A stretch of DNA of 55,245 nt from assembly GCA_021847485.1 (NCBI GenBank), contig JAJZRA010000007.1:1-55245 (forward strand), read 5' to 3'. This document shows positions 29,155 through 40,623 of this stretch, piece by piece. The notes under the pieces were generated by a model, which did not search any database, had not been told where the DNA came from, and worked only from the letters and a program-made list of their open reading frames with translations. The position numbers and the translations under genes are program-made. The first letter of the stretch is position 1. Every line of letters starts with the position of its first letter. The stretch is from a bacterium (GTDB lineage: Bacteria; Elusimicrobiota; Elusimicrobia; Elusimicrobiales; UBA9959).

Positions 29155-29191
29155 ATGTCCCTGTTTTAATAGGGCGCTGTCCTTATTTTAG
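29155..29191. repeat. Two degenerate partial copies of the element terminus
   Basis: TGTCCCTGTTTTAA and TGTCCTTATTTTAG follow TGTCCCTATTTTAA directly. Confidence 0.55.
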
Positions 29192-30795
29192 AACTTGGAG
29201 ACGGAGGAGAAGACTTTGAAGTCTAGCCTCGGGAAGAGGCTGTTCTGCTGCTCCAGGGCGAGCAGGGCCTGCTCGTCCACGCGCTTCTCTATGACCTCGC
29301 CGAGCAGCTTGAGCGCGTTGGCGGCGTGGTCCTCCAGCCGCCCTTTGGCGTAGGCGGCGTGCGAGCCGATATAGAGCAGGAAGGCCCAGTCGGAGGACTG
29401 GGCGAGCAGCGTCTCGCGGGCGGCCTGGTTGAGCGCGCGCGTGTTGAGGCTGTTGAGGTCCTGGTTGCGGAAACGGTTGGCCGTCGCTATCATCTTGTCG
29501 GTAGCGGCGTAGACGGCCGGGTAGATGAAATCGTTGGTCTCGTTGACCCACGGGTCGAAGTAGCCGTTCTCGCCCCACGAGGAGATGCCGGCGGACAGCT
29601 CCTGCGGCTCCTGGCAGGAGTTCAGATATTCGGTGGGCGTGACGAACTGCAGCGGCAGGCGCTCGGCCCTGATCTTGCGGATGACGGCCTCGAGGAAGGC
29701 CGGGCCCTCGAACCACCAGTGGCCGAACAGCTCGGCGTCGTAGCAGCTCACTATCAGCGGGCGCACGCCGCGCGCGGCGTAGAAATCGTCGGTCTGCTTC
29801 ACGCGCCTGGCCAGGAAGTCGGAGGCGTGAGCGTCCACGCGGGCCAGGGCCGCCTCCGGGTCGTAGTACTGCTTGGCGGCGAGGTCGGCGTGCGGGCCGG
29901 TGATGCGGTGGTACTTCAGGCCCAGCGGGCGGCGGGCCCCGTCCTCGCCGAGGTAGGGCCTCACGTACTCGTAGTCCCCGTCGTAGCCCAGGTCGCGGTA
30001 GAACTCGCGGTAGGCGGGGTCGCCGGGGTAGCCGAACCTGGAGCTCCAGACCTCGCGCGAGCTCGCCGCGTCGCGGGCGAACAGGCCGAGGCCGTTGGAG
30101 GTGCGGTACGGGGAATAGACCCCGTTGGGCGCCGCGGAGCCGGCCAGCTCTACGGCGTGGGACTCGGTGAAAGTGTAGTTGAAGCCGGAAAGCTTGATGT
30201 AGGAGTTCAGGCGCGGCTCGTAGGCGCATTCCGGCAGCCAGAAGCCGGCCGGCTTGCGGTTGAAGCGGTCCAGGTAGTCCTCGGCGGCCACGGCCAGCTG
30301 GGCGCGCACGGCCTCGGGCCTAGCCAGCAGCGGCAGCACGGCGTGCGTGGCCGCCGTCGTGATGATCTCTATCTGCCCGGCGTGCTGCAGCGCCTTGAGC
30401 GGCGTTATCAGGTCGCCGCTGTACTTGTGCAGCAGCGCGGCGGCCTCCTCGTAGAGCTTCTTATAGAGCAGGACGCTCTTCAGCAGCGCCGGGTCGTCCT
30501 TGGCGCGCTCGAGCTCGCGGCCTATCAGGTCGAGCCGCGACTCCACGTAGTCCTGCAGCTTGGCCTCGAGGGCCTCGTTCTCGAGCATCGCGCCCAGCGT
30601 AGGCGAGATGGAAACGGAGACGCCGGGGCGGATGCCTTCGGCGGCCAGGCGCTCAAGCGCCGAGATCAGCGGCACGTAGGTCTCCACGACCGCCTCGAAG
30701 AACCAGTTCTCCTCGAGGAAGCTGGATTCGCGCGGGTGATTGACGTACGGCAGGTGCGCGTGCAGCAGGAACATCAGGGAGCCGCGGGAGCTCAT
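29188..30795 (-). CDS. Glycoside hydrolase family 57 (1,4-alpha-glucan branching enzyme-like)
   Basis: LMFLLHAHLPYVNHP, PAGFWLPECAYEPRLNSYIK, IVSCYDAELFGHWWFEGPAFLEAVI. Confidence 0.9.
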   Translation of the reverse strand: MSSRGSLMFLLHAHLPYVNHPRESSFLEENWFFEAVVETYVPLISALERLAAEGIRPGVSVSISPTLGAMLENEALEAKLQDYVESRLDLIGRELERAKDDPALLKSVLLYKKLYEEAAALLHKYSGDLITPLKALQHAGQIEIITTAATHAVLPLLARPEAVRAQLAVAAEDYLDRFNRKPAGFWLPECAYEPRLNSYIKLSGFNYTFTESHAVELAGSAAPNGVYSPYRTSNGLGLFARDAASSREVWSSRFGYPGDPAYREFYRDLGYDGDYEYVRPYLGEDGARRPLGLKYHRITGPHADLAAKQYYDPEAALARVDAHASDFLARRVKQTDDFYAARGVRPLIVSCYDAELFGHWWFEGPAFLEAVIRKIRAERLPLQFVTPTEYLNSCQEPQELSAGISSWGENGYFDPWVNETNDFIYPAVYAATDKMIATANRFRNQDLNSLNTRALNQAARETLLAQSSDWAFLLYIGSHAAYAKGRLEDHAANALKLLGEVIEKRVDEQALLALEQQNSLFPRLDFKVFSSVSKF

Positions 30796-31181
30796 GGCGA
30801 CACCCGCTTATGGAACTCCAGGCTGGCGTAGGCGCGCTCTTCGGCGGCGCCGGCCGCCGACGGGGCGGCGGCCTGGTTGGATTCGAGCAGTTTCTCCCAG
30901 GCGCCGGCGCGCTGCGCGTAGAGCGCGGCCTCGTAGACGCGGCCCTGCGCCGGCACCGGCACGTAGGCGCGGGCGGCCTGCCAATCGGCCCGGTAGGAGG
31001 AGGCCTGGGTCCTGTCTTCGGAATAGACCAGCCGCAGCTCTACCTCGGGAGCGAAGGCCCCGGCCCGGAAAGCGTCGGAGCGCCCGCCGGCGAACTGCCA
31101 GAAGACGAAGAACGCGCCAGGGTTCTTCGGCAGCAGCACGAGGCGGTCCTCGGCGGGCAGGGGTCTGGAAAGTTCGGGCAT
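30792..31181 (-). CDS. DUF4912-like protein
   Basis: LVLLPKNPGAFFVFWQF...EVELRLVYSEDRTQASSYRADWQAARAYVPVPAQGRVYEAALYAQ; coupled to the GH57 gene. Confidence 0.65.
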   Translation of the reverse strand: MPELSRPLPAEDRLVLLPKNPGAFFVFWQFAGGRSDAFRAGAFAPEVELRLVYSEDRTQASSYRADWQAARAYVPVPAQGRVYEAALYAQRAGAWEKLLESNQAAAPSAAGAAEERAYASLEFHKRVSP

Positions 31182-31301
31182 CGCAGTTATAATTTACCAA
31201 ATTTCCCGGGAGTTTAAGAACGTTTTTCTCCGGGCCTTCTTTTTTTATATCATAAAACTGCGGGGACGGCCCCGGCATCGGCAGTCTCAAGGAGCCATTT
31301 C

Positions 31302-32336
31302 ATGAAAGCCATCGTAAAGACCTCCAGGGCGCGAGGCGCCAGCTACCGCGACGCGGAAGTCCCGGCCATAGCCAAGGACGAGCTGCTGGTCCGCGTGACC
31401 GCCGCCTCCATAAGCCCCGGCGACCTCGCCATCCACAACCATTCCGGCCCGGACTTCGCCACGCCGACGCTGCCTTTCATCTTCGGCGAGGAGTTCTGCG
31501 GCGAGGTGGTGGAGATAGGCTCGCAGGCCAAGGGCTTCGACAAGGGCGACTTCGTCTCGGTGGAGTCCCACGTCTTCTGCGGCGTCTGCGGCCAGTGCCG
31601 CAACGACCAGCGCCACATCTGCCAGAACCTGCGCGTGATCGGCCGCGACCTGCCCGGCGGCTTCGCCGAGTACGCCGCGGTGCCGGCCCGCTGCGCGTGG
31701 AAGCACACCGACGACTCGCTCAAGGATATCGGGGCCGTCATGGCCCCCTTCGGCAGCGCCGTCCACGCCGTGCTCGACGAGGACCTCGTAGGGCGCGCGG
31801 TGGTGGTCTCGGGCTGCTCGCCGCAGGGCCTTTTCGCCGCGGCCATAGCCAGGGCCGGCGGCGCCAAGAAGGTGGTCGCGCTGGACCCCTCCGACTACCG
31901 GCGCAGGCTGGCCTTGAAGATGGGCGCCGACACGGCCCTCAACCCGTCCGAGGCCGGCTGCCTCCAGCGGATAACCCGGCTCTGCGGCGAGGAGGGCGCC
32001 GACGCCGTCATAGAGATGAGCGGCGGGCCCAAGGCGATCTCGCTCGGTCTCAAGGCGCTGCGGCCCGGCGGCCGGTTCGTGGCGTTCGGTTTGCCCGTGC
32101 AGGACCTGAGCCTCGACTACGCCGGCGACATCGTCCGGAGGGGCATCCGCCTGGAGGGCGTCTCCGGCCGCGAGATCTTCCGCAGCTGGTACAAGATGGA
32201 AAGCCTGCTGAAGTCGGGCGCGGTGGACCCGCGGCCCGCCGTCACGCACAGGTTCCAGTTCAAGGATTTCAAGAAGGCCTTCGCGCTGATAAACTCGAAG
32301 GAGAAGAAGTGCGGCAAGATAGTGCTGGTGCCCTGA
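31302..32336 (+). CDS. tdh: Zn-dependent medium-chain dehydrogenase (threonine 3-dehydrogenase-like)
   Basis: GEEFCGEVVEIG, CGVCGQCRNDQRHIC, VVVSGCSPQGLFAAAIARAGGAKKVVALD; followed by kbl. Confidence 0.82.
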   Translation: MKAIVKTSRARGASYRDAEVPAIAKDELLVRVTAASISPGDLAIHNHSGPDFATPTLPFIFGEEFCGEVVEIGSQAKGFDKGDFVSVESHVFCGVCGQCRNDQRHICQNLRVIGRDLPGGFAEYAAVPARCAWKHTDDSLKDIGAVMAPFGSAVHAVLDEDLVGRAVVVSGCSPQGLFAAAIARAGGAKKVVALDPSDYRRRLALKMGADTALNPSEAGCLQRITRLCGEEGADAVIEMSGGPKAISLGLKALRPGGRFVAFGLPVQDLSLDYAGDIVRRGIRLEGVSGREIFRSWYKMESLLKSGAVDPRPAVTHRFQFKDFKKAFALINSKEKKCGKIVLVP

Positions 32337-32352
32337 CGACACGGAGGAAAAG

Positions 32353-33543
32353 ATGAAATTCGACACGCTGAAGTTCGCGGACGAGGAAGTGGCTGTGCTG
32401 AAGAACGAGAACCGTTTCCTGCAGCCCCGGGTGCTGCAGTCCGCGCAGGAGCCGGTCTCGGTCATAGACGGCAGGAAGGTCGTCAACCTGACCTCCAACA
32501 ATTACCTGGCGCTCGCCAACGACCCCAAGGTCAAGAAGGCGGCGATCGAGGCCATCGAGAAGTACGGCGTCGGCTCGGCCGCGGTCCGCACGATCATCGG
32601 CACGATGACGCTGCACACCGAGCTCGAGGAGAAGTTCGCCGCGTTCAAGCACGCCGAGGCCTCGATCCTGTTCCAGAGCGGCTTCACCTCCAACGTCGCG
32701 GTCTGCCAGTCGCTGATGTCCAGCGAGGACGACCTGCTGATCTCCGACGAGCTCAACCACGCCTCCATCATAGACGGCGCGCGCCTGGCCAAGGCCCCGC
32801 GCAAGATCTACCGCCACAAGGACATCCGGCACCTGACCGAGATCCTCGAGAGCCCCGAGGCCCGCAAGGCCCGCCGCAAGATGGTCGTGACCGACGGCGT
32901 GTTCTCGATGGACGGCGACGTCGCCAACCTCGACGAGGTGGTGGCCGTAGCCCACAAGTACGGCGCGTTCGTCATGGTGGACGACGCGCACGCCAGCGGC
33001 GTCATCGGCAAGGAAGGCCGCGGCACGGTCAGCCACTTCGGCCTGGACGGCAAGGTGGAGATCCAGATCGGCACGCTGTCGAAGGCTTTCGCCGCGGTGG
33101 GCGGCTACGCCGCCACGACGAAGAACCTGCGCGACTACCTGGGCTCGGTGGCGCGCCCCTTCCTGTTCTCCAGCTCGCAGCCGCCGTCGGTGGCGGCCTC
33201 GTGCCTGGCCGTGCTCGACATCCTGCTGCACGAGCCCCAGTACCTCAAGCGCCTCTGGGACAACACCAACTTCTTCAAGGAAGAGATGAAGAAGGCCGGC
33301 TTCAACACCGGCGACTCGGTGACGCCCATCACGCCCGTCATGATAGGGGACCCGGTAAAGGCTAAGGCGCTCTCGAACAAGCTCTTCGACGAGGGCGTCT
33401 TCGCGCTGCCGCTCGGCTTCCCGACGGTGCCGAAGGGCAAGGAGCGCCTGCGCACCATAGTGACCGCCGGCCACACGGTGAAGGACCTGGAATTCGCCGT
33501 GGAGAAGTTCAGGAAGGCCGGCAAGGAACTCAACATAATCTGA
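32353..33543 (+). CDS. kbl: Glycine C-acetyltransferase (2-amino-3-ketobutyrate CoA ligase)
   Basis: AOS-family PLP enzyme: NLTSNNYLALANDPKVKKAA, GSAAVRTIIGTMTLHTELEEKFAAF, VDDAHASGVIGKEGRGT, GTLSKAFAAVGGY. Confidence 0.9.
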   Translation: MKFDTLKFADEEVAVLKNENRFLQPRVLQSAQEPVSVIDGRKVVNLTSNNYLALANDPKVKKAAIEAIEKYGVGSAAVRTIIGTMTLHTELEEKFAAFKHAEASILFQSGFTSNVAVCQSLMSSEDDLLISDELNHASIIDGARLAKAPRKIYRHKDIRHLTEILESPEARKARRKMVVTDGVFSMDGDVANLDEVVAVAHKYGAFVMVDDAHASGVIGKEGRGTVSHFGLDGKVEIQIGTLSKAFAAVGGYAATTKNLRDYLGSVARPFLFSSSQPPSVAASCLAVLDILLHEPQYLKRLWDNTNFFKEEMKKAGFNTGDSVTPITPVMIGDPVKAKALSNKLFDEGVFALPLGFPTVPKGKERLRTIVTAGHTVKDLEFAVEKFRKAGKELNII

Positions 33544-33554
33544 GACCGGAGGGC

Positions 33555-33585
33555 GGGGCCGCGGCGCGGGCCGCGGCCCCTTTTT
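33555..33585 (+). terminator. Terminator-like hairpin ending directly at the next gene's ATG
   Basis: GGGGCCGCGGC-GCG-GGCCGCGGCCCC-TTTTT followed at once by ATG (33586). Confidence 0.75.
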
Positions 33586-34962
33586 ATGCCTTTAGGGACC
33601 CTGACGCTGCTGCTGCTGACGGCCGCCACCGCGGCCCCCGCCCGGGCCGAGCCGCCGGCGAAGGTCATAGAGCGGGCCAAGAGCTGCGTGGTCGGCATAG
33701 AGCGCACCACGCTGCTGCCCATCAACGGAGAGAAGGCCGGCCGGGCGCGCGCCACCGGCTTCATAGCCGACCTGAAGGCCGGCATCGTCGCCACCAACCG
33801 GCACGTGACCGGCACCAGCCCCGCCAGGTACAAGGTCTCGTTCAGGGACGGCTCCACCGCCACGGCCAGGCTGCTCTACTACGACCCCTTCGACGACTTC
33901 GCCTTCCTGAAGGTCTCCACCGCCGCCTTCGGCCCCGGTCTCTCGCAGGCCGTCTTCGCCGCGCAGGGCCTGCTGGCCGAAGGCTCGGAGGTCTTCCTCG
34001 TAGGCAGCAACGAAGGCTACGAATATTCGGTCAAGACCGGCAGAGTGGTCAACCTGGCCGTCCATAAGCCGCCGCGGCATACGCTCGAGATCCAGACCTC
34101 CTTCGACAGGACCGGCGGCTCCAGCGGCAGCCCCGTCTTCGACGGGAAGGGCCGCGTGGTCGCGCTGCACAGCCTCGGCTCCGACACCTCAAGTTTCGAG
34201 ATCCCCGCCGCCTACCTGCAGGACGCCCTCTACATGCTGCGTTCGGGCCGCCAGCCCAAGCGCGGAGAACCCTGGTTCAAGGCCAAGCCGGTACGCCTCC
34301 AGGAAGCCCTGAAGGAACTGAAGCTGCCGCCGGAAGCCGCCGGCAGGATACTGCGGGCCAGGCCGGGCACGAAGCGCCTGCTCATGGTCGAGAAGGCCCT
34401 GCCGCCTTCCGGCCTGCGGACCGGCGACGTCATCATAACGGCCGGAGGCGCCCCGGTAGGCGACGATTCCTACCTGCTGGACAAGATCCTCGACGGGGCC
34501 GCCGGCGGGGAAGCGGAGCTGGAGGTCCTGCGCGCCGGAAAACTGCTGACCGTCAAGACCGCCGTAGCCGACGCGCAGGCGCTGAAGGTGACCCGCTTCC
34601 TGGTCTTCAGCGGCGGCGTCTTCGAACCGGTCACCCCGGAGCTGCGTTTGGAGACCGGGGCCGGAGGAGCCGGCGCGGTCATGCTGCGGGCGGAGCGCGG
34701 CTCCCCCCTCTACAGGCCGAAAAGCGGGCGGCTGCTGTTCACCGAGCTGAACGGCGCCCCGATCCCGGACCTGGCCGCTTTCGAAAAAGCCGCCCTCGCG
34801 GCGCGGGACGGGAGCACCGTCCGTTACGTGGCGCTGGGGCTGGACGGCCGCGACCGCTCGCCGGCGGCCGGCTGGTTCACGGCGGACCTGAAGTTCTGGC
34901 CGCTGAAGGCCTACGCCTGGTCGCAGGCCGCGCTCGACTGGGAAGTGACGCCGCTGCCCTGA
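33586..34962 (+). CDS. Secreted trypsin-like S1C-type serine protease with PDZ domain
   Basis: Signal peptide; His motif ATNRHVTG, Asp motif DDFAFLKV, Ser motif GGSSGSPVF; PDZ-like GLRTGDVIITAGGAPVGDDSYLLDKIL. Confidence 0.82.
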   Translation: MPLGTLTLLLLTAATAAPARAEPPAKVIERAKSCVVGIERTTLLPINGEKAGRARATGFIADLKAGIVATNRHVTGTSPARYKVSFRDGSTATARLLYYDPFDDFAFLKVSTAAFGPGLSQAVFAAQGLLAEGSEVFLVGSNEGYEYSVKTGRVVNLAVHKPPRHTLEIQTSFDRTGGSSGSPVFDGKGRVVALHSLGSDTSSFEIPAAYLQDALYMLRSGRQPKRGEPWFKAKPVRLQEALKELKLPPEAAGRILRARPGTKRLLMVEKALPPSGLRTGDVIITAGGAPVGDDSYLLDKILDGAAGGEAELEVLRAGKLLTVKTAVADAQALKVTRFLVFSGGVFEPVTPELRLETGAGGAGAVMLRAERGSPLYRPKSGRLLFTELNGAPIPDLAAFEKAALAARDGSTVRYVALGLDGRDRSPAAGWFTADLKFWPLKAYAWSQAALDWEVTPLP

Positions 34963-34970
34963 CGTTTTAT

Positions 34971-35567
34971 ATGATCCCCTTCATGAGCGATAACACCGCG
35001 GTTTACACTGTCATGGCGCTCGCGGCGGCAGCGGCGGCCTTAGCGGCCCGCCAACTGCTGCGCGGCGCCCCGGCGGACAGCGCTCCGGCCGGCGGGAGGG
35101 CGCGGGAGAAGTTCGGCCCGAACGTGCGCCTGCGGGACCTCTACCGCCTGGCCGTGAAGCTGGAGGAGGACGGCGCCGCCTTCTACCTGCGGCTGGCGGA
35201 AAAGGCCAGGGACCCGGAGGCCGGGAAGCTCTGCGCCCGCCTGGCCGAAGCCGAGACGGGGCACCGCGCCCTTTTCCTGGCCAGGCTGGAACGCTGGCGC
35301 GACCTGCCGCCGAACAGGGCGGAGTGGCCGGCCCTCCTGGCGAAGGCCAGGGCGGAGGGCTTCTTCGCCGACCCGCCCGCCGACGGGGCCGCGGAAGAGG
35401 AAATGGCCGCCTACGCCATAAGGCAGGAGCGCCTCAGCGCGGATTTCTACCGGATGTTCGAGGAAGCCTTCCCGGACGCGTGGAAGAAAGAGAAGCTGCG
35501 GGACCTGGCGGACCAGGAGCTCGCGCACGAGTCCCAGCTCCGCGCCGCCTACCCCGGAGTAAAATAG
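34971..35567 (+). CDS. Membrane-anchored ferritin-like/rubrerythrin-like protein
   Basis: N-terminal TM; LAVKLEEDGAAFYLRLAEKA...EAETGHRALFLARLE...LADQELAHESQL. Confidence 0.75.
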   Translation: MIPFMSDNTAVYTVMALAAAAAALAARQLLRGAPADSAPAGGRAREKFGPNVRLRDLYRLAVKLEEDGAAFYLRLAEKARDPEAGKLCARLAEAETGHRALFLARLERWRDLPPNRAEWPALLAKARAEGFFADPPADGAAEEEMAAYAIRQERLSADFYRMFEEAFPDAWKKEKLRDLADQELAHESQLRAAYPGVK

Positions 35568-37067
35568 CTAGTGCCGGAAGTGCCTGATCCCGGCGAAGAG
35601 CATCGCCGCGCCGCGCGCGTCGCACAGCGCGGCGCATTCGGCGTCGTCCTGCCAGCCGCCGGGCTGGATGACGGCCGTTACCCCGCCCGCCAGCGCCGCC
35701 TGCAGGCTCTTCAGCGGCAGGGCCGCGTCGGCGGCCATCACCAGCGGGCCTCGCCCGCCGAGCACCGATCTCCGCTCCTTCATCTTCCAGACGGCGCCGC
35801 GCACGGCGTCGTAGGTGGAGCTTTCCGCCGCGCTTACCGCGACGACCGTGCCGCCCTCGGCCAGCGCCGCGCAGTAGGTCTTGGCGTACTTGGCGGTCTT
35901 CCAGGCCAGCAGGAGCGAGCGCGCCTCGTCGTCGGTGGGCCGGCGGCGGGTGACGCAGGCCGGCTCGCCGGAGAGCGGCAGGTTGTCCTTGGCCTCTATC
36001 AGCACGCCGCCCGCCACCGAACGCAGCTCCACCTCGCGCGGGGACAGCACCGGCGCGCCCAGTTCCAGCAGCCGCAGCCCTTCCTTGGCGCGCAGCAGGC
36101 GCAGCGCCTCCGGCGCGTAGGCGGGGGCCACCACGGTCTCGATGAAGGCGCCGGCCAGCAGGGCGGCCGCCGCGGCGTCCACCTGCCTGTTGAAGGCGGC
36201 GGTCCCGCCCACCGCGCCGTACGGGTCGGCGGCGAGCGCGCCGCGCAGGCATTCGGCCGGCGAGCCGGCCAGGCAGACGCCGGCCGGGCGCGCGTGCTTG
36301 ACCACCGCGCAGACCGGCTCCTCGAACTCCAGCGCCAGCTCGAAGGCGGCGTCGAGGTCGAGGTAATGGTTCAGGTTGAAGCCCCCGCCGGCCAGGACGC
36401 GGGCGGCGTTGAGGCCGCGCGGCCGGGCGCCGGCGAGGGCGTAGAAGGCGGCCTTCTGATGGCGGTTCTCGCCGTATTCCAGGTCGGAGACCTTGCGCAG
36501 GCTCATGACGACCTCGTCGCCGAGCAGCGCCCCGGTCTCGGAAAGGTACTGGGCCACGGTGGCGTCGTAGGCGGCCAGGTACTGCCAGGCCTTGGCGGCG
36601 AGCCGGCGCTTCACGGCCGGCTCCAGGCCGCCGGCGTCCCGGAGCGCGGCGAGCACGGGAGCGTAGTCGTCCGGGGAACGGACGGAGATCACGTTCTCGA
36701 AGTCCCGGGCGGCGGCGCGCAGGACGGCGGAGTTGGCCTGGTCCAGGTAGCCCGAGAGTTCCGCGGGCGAAAAATCCTCTTGAGCGACGAGGCGGGCTAT
36801 GGGGTAGAGGTCGGCGGCTACGACGAGGAACCGCGGCAGCTCCACGCCGTTCTCGGAGACCGCGGGGAAGCGTCCGGAAAGGGCCTTCAGTACCGCCGAA
36901 GGCACGGGAGGAGAGAAGCGCACCTCCTCGGCCTCGATGCCGGCCTCGGCCAGCAGCTTCCAGGTGGAGCCCGAAGCGTAGAGCTCGAAGCCGAGCTCTT
37001 CCAGACCGCGGGCGAAGTCCTCGATCCCGGTCTTGTCGTGAACGCTTAAATAGGCGGTCTTGTCCAT
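35568..37067 (-). CDS. purH: Bifunctional AICAR transformylase/IMP cyclohydrolase (divergent)
   Basis: YLSVHDKTGIEDFARGLEELGFELYASGSTWKLL, DLYPIARLVAQED, LRKVSDLEYGENRHQKAAFY, AVVKHARPAG. Confidence 0.9.
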   Translation of the reverse strand: MDKTAYLSVHDKTGIEDFARGLEELGFELYASGSTWKLLAEAGIEAEEVRFSPPVPSAVLKALSGRFPAVSENGVELPRFLVVAADLYPIARLVAQEDFSPAELSGYLDQANSAVLRAAARDFENVISVRSPDDYAPVLAALRDAGGLEPAVKRRLAAKAWQYLAAYDATVAQYLSETGALLGDEVVMSLRKVSDLEYGENRHQKAAFYALAGARPRGLNAARVLAGGGFNLNHYLDLDAAFELALEFEEPVCAVVKHARPAGVCLAGSPAECLRGALAADPYGAVGGTAAFNRQVDAAAAALLAGAFIETVVAPAYAPEALRLLRAKEGLRLLELGAPVLSPREVELRSVAGGVLIEAKDNLPLSGEPACVTRRRPTDDEARSLLLAWKTAKYAKTYCAALAEGGTVVAVSAAESSTYDAVRGAVWKMKERRSVLGGRGPLVMAADAALPLKSLQAALAGGVTAVIQPGGWQDDAECAALCDARGAAMLFAGIRHFRH

Positions 37068-37078
37068 TAGTTAGTATT

Positions 37079-37168
37079 ATGGTGACACACAACTTAATTC
37101 ACCAATTAAGTTGTGTGTCACCATAAATACGTAATTCACCAATTAAGTTGTGTGTCACCATAAATACG
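37079..37168. repeat. REP-like perfect palindrome with adjacent tandem direct repeat
   Basis: ATGGTGACACACAACTTAATT-CACC-AATTAAGTTGTGTGTCACCAT (37079-37124, 21-bp perfect arms). The 37-bp TAATTCACCAATTAAGTTGTGTGTCACCATAAATACG occurs twice back-to-back (37095-37131, 37132-37168). Confidence 0.92.
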
Positions 37169-37255
37169 CCCGCGGCCCCCCTCCACCGCCTTCGGCGGCG
37201 GAGCCTCCCCTCCCCAACGGGCGCTCGGGGGTCCTCCCCCCGGCGCGCCACGGGC

Positions 37256-39669
<2,414 letters not shown>

Positions 39670-39809
39670 AAGTTCAAGGACCTTGGGCTATATAATACTA
39701 TATTTGACGACGGGTCGGGAACGCGGCGCCCGCCGCGTTGCCTTGCCCCCGTTTCTTTGGTAGACTCTAGGCAGGGACCGGCCCCCCGGGCCGGAATGGA
39801 GGCAGAACA

Positions 39810-40559
39810 ATGAGCATGGTACCGCTGATAATCATCGCAGTCATAGTCCTTTTCGCGAGCATCAAAGTGCTCAACGAATACGAGCGCGGCGTGGTGCTGA
39901 CGCTGGGCCGCTTCAGCGGGGTCAAGGGCCCCGGCCTGATAATCCTGATCCCGGGCATCCAGCAGATGTTCCGCATCAGCACGCGCGTCGTGGTGCTGGA
40001 CGTCCCGCCGCAGGACATCATCACCCGCGACAACATCTCGGTCAAGGTCAACGCGGTGGTCTACTTCCGCGTCGTCAACCCGCAGTCCGCGATCCTGAAC
40101 GTCGAGAACTTCATGTACGCGACCTCGCAGCTCTCGCAGACCACGCTCCGGAGCGTGCTCGGCCAGCAGGAGCTCGACGACCTCCTCTCCAACCGCGACA
40201 AGATCAACCAGAACCTGCAGCAGATCCTGGACCTGCACACCGAGCCGTGGGGCATCAAGGTGTCCAGCGTCGAGGTGAAGAACGTGGACATCCCCTCCGA
40301 CATGCAGCGCGCGATAGCGCGCCAGGCCGAGGCCGAGCGCGAGCGCCGCGCCAAGATCATCCACGCGGACGGCGAGTTCCAGGCCTCGCAGAAGCTGGCC
40401 GACGCCGCCGAGATCATCGGCAAGCAGCCCGCGGCCATCCAGCTGCGCTACCTGCAGACGCTCACCGAGATAGCCACCGAGAAGAACTCCACCACGATCT
40501 TCCCGGTGCCTATAGACCTGATCCAGATGTTCATGAAGAAGAACCAGCCCCAGGCCTGA
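39810..40559 (+). CDS. SPFH/Band 7 slipin
   Basis: N-terminal [55 protein letters not shown]. Confidence 0.93.
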   Translation: MSMVPLIIIAVIVLFASIKVLNEYERGVVLTLGRFSGVKGPGLIILIPGIQQMFRISTRVVVLDVPPQDIITRDNISVKVNAVVYFRVVNPQSAILNVENFMYATSQLSQTTLRSVLGQQELDDLLSNRDKINQNLQQILDLHTEPWGIKVSSVEVKNVDIPSDMQRAIARQAEAERERRAKIIHADGEFQASQKLADAAEIIGKQPAAIQLRYLQTLTEIATEKNSTTIFPVPIDLIQMFMKKNQPQA

Positions 40560-40576
40560 CGCCTGCCGGCAGGAAC

Positions 40577-40609
40577 GACGGGGACGGCCGGGCCGTCCCC
40601 GTCCTTTTT
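40577..40609 (+). terminator. Intrinsic terminator between slipin and hemW
   Basis: GACGGGGACGGC-cgg-GCCGTCCCCGTC-C-TTTTT. Confidence 0.85.
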
Positions 40610-40623
40610 CCGCCGGCCGCCCT

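Noticed and set aside
31205-31247. Terminator-like hairpin (CCCGGGAG...CTCCGGG + T8) upstream of tdh
   Set aside because: Stem is bulged and no upstream + strand gene needs terminating; too weak to call alone.
35571-37049. 492-aa + strand ORF opposite purH
   Set aside because: Mirror shadow of purH with Gly/Arg/Val-rich composition.
37079-37168. CRISPR-like short tandem repeats
   Set aside because: Only two copies, directly abutting with no spacer, and derived from a palindrome; no cas genes nearby.
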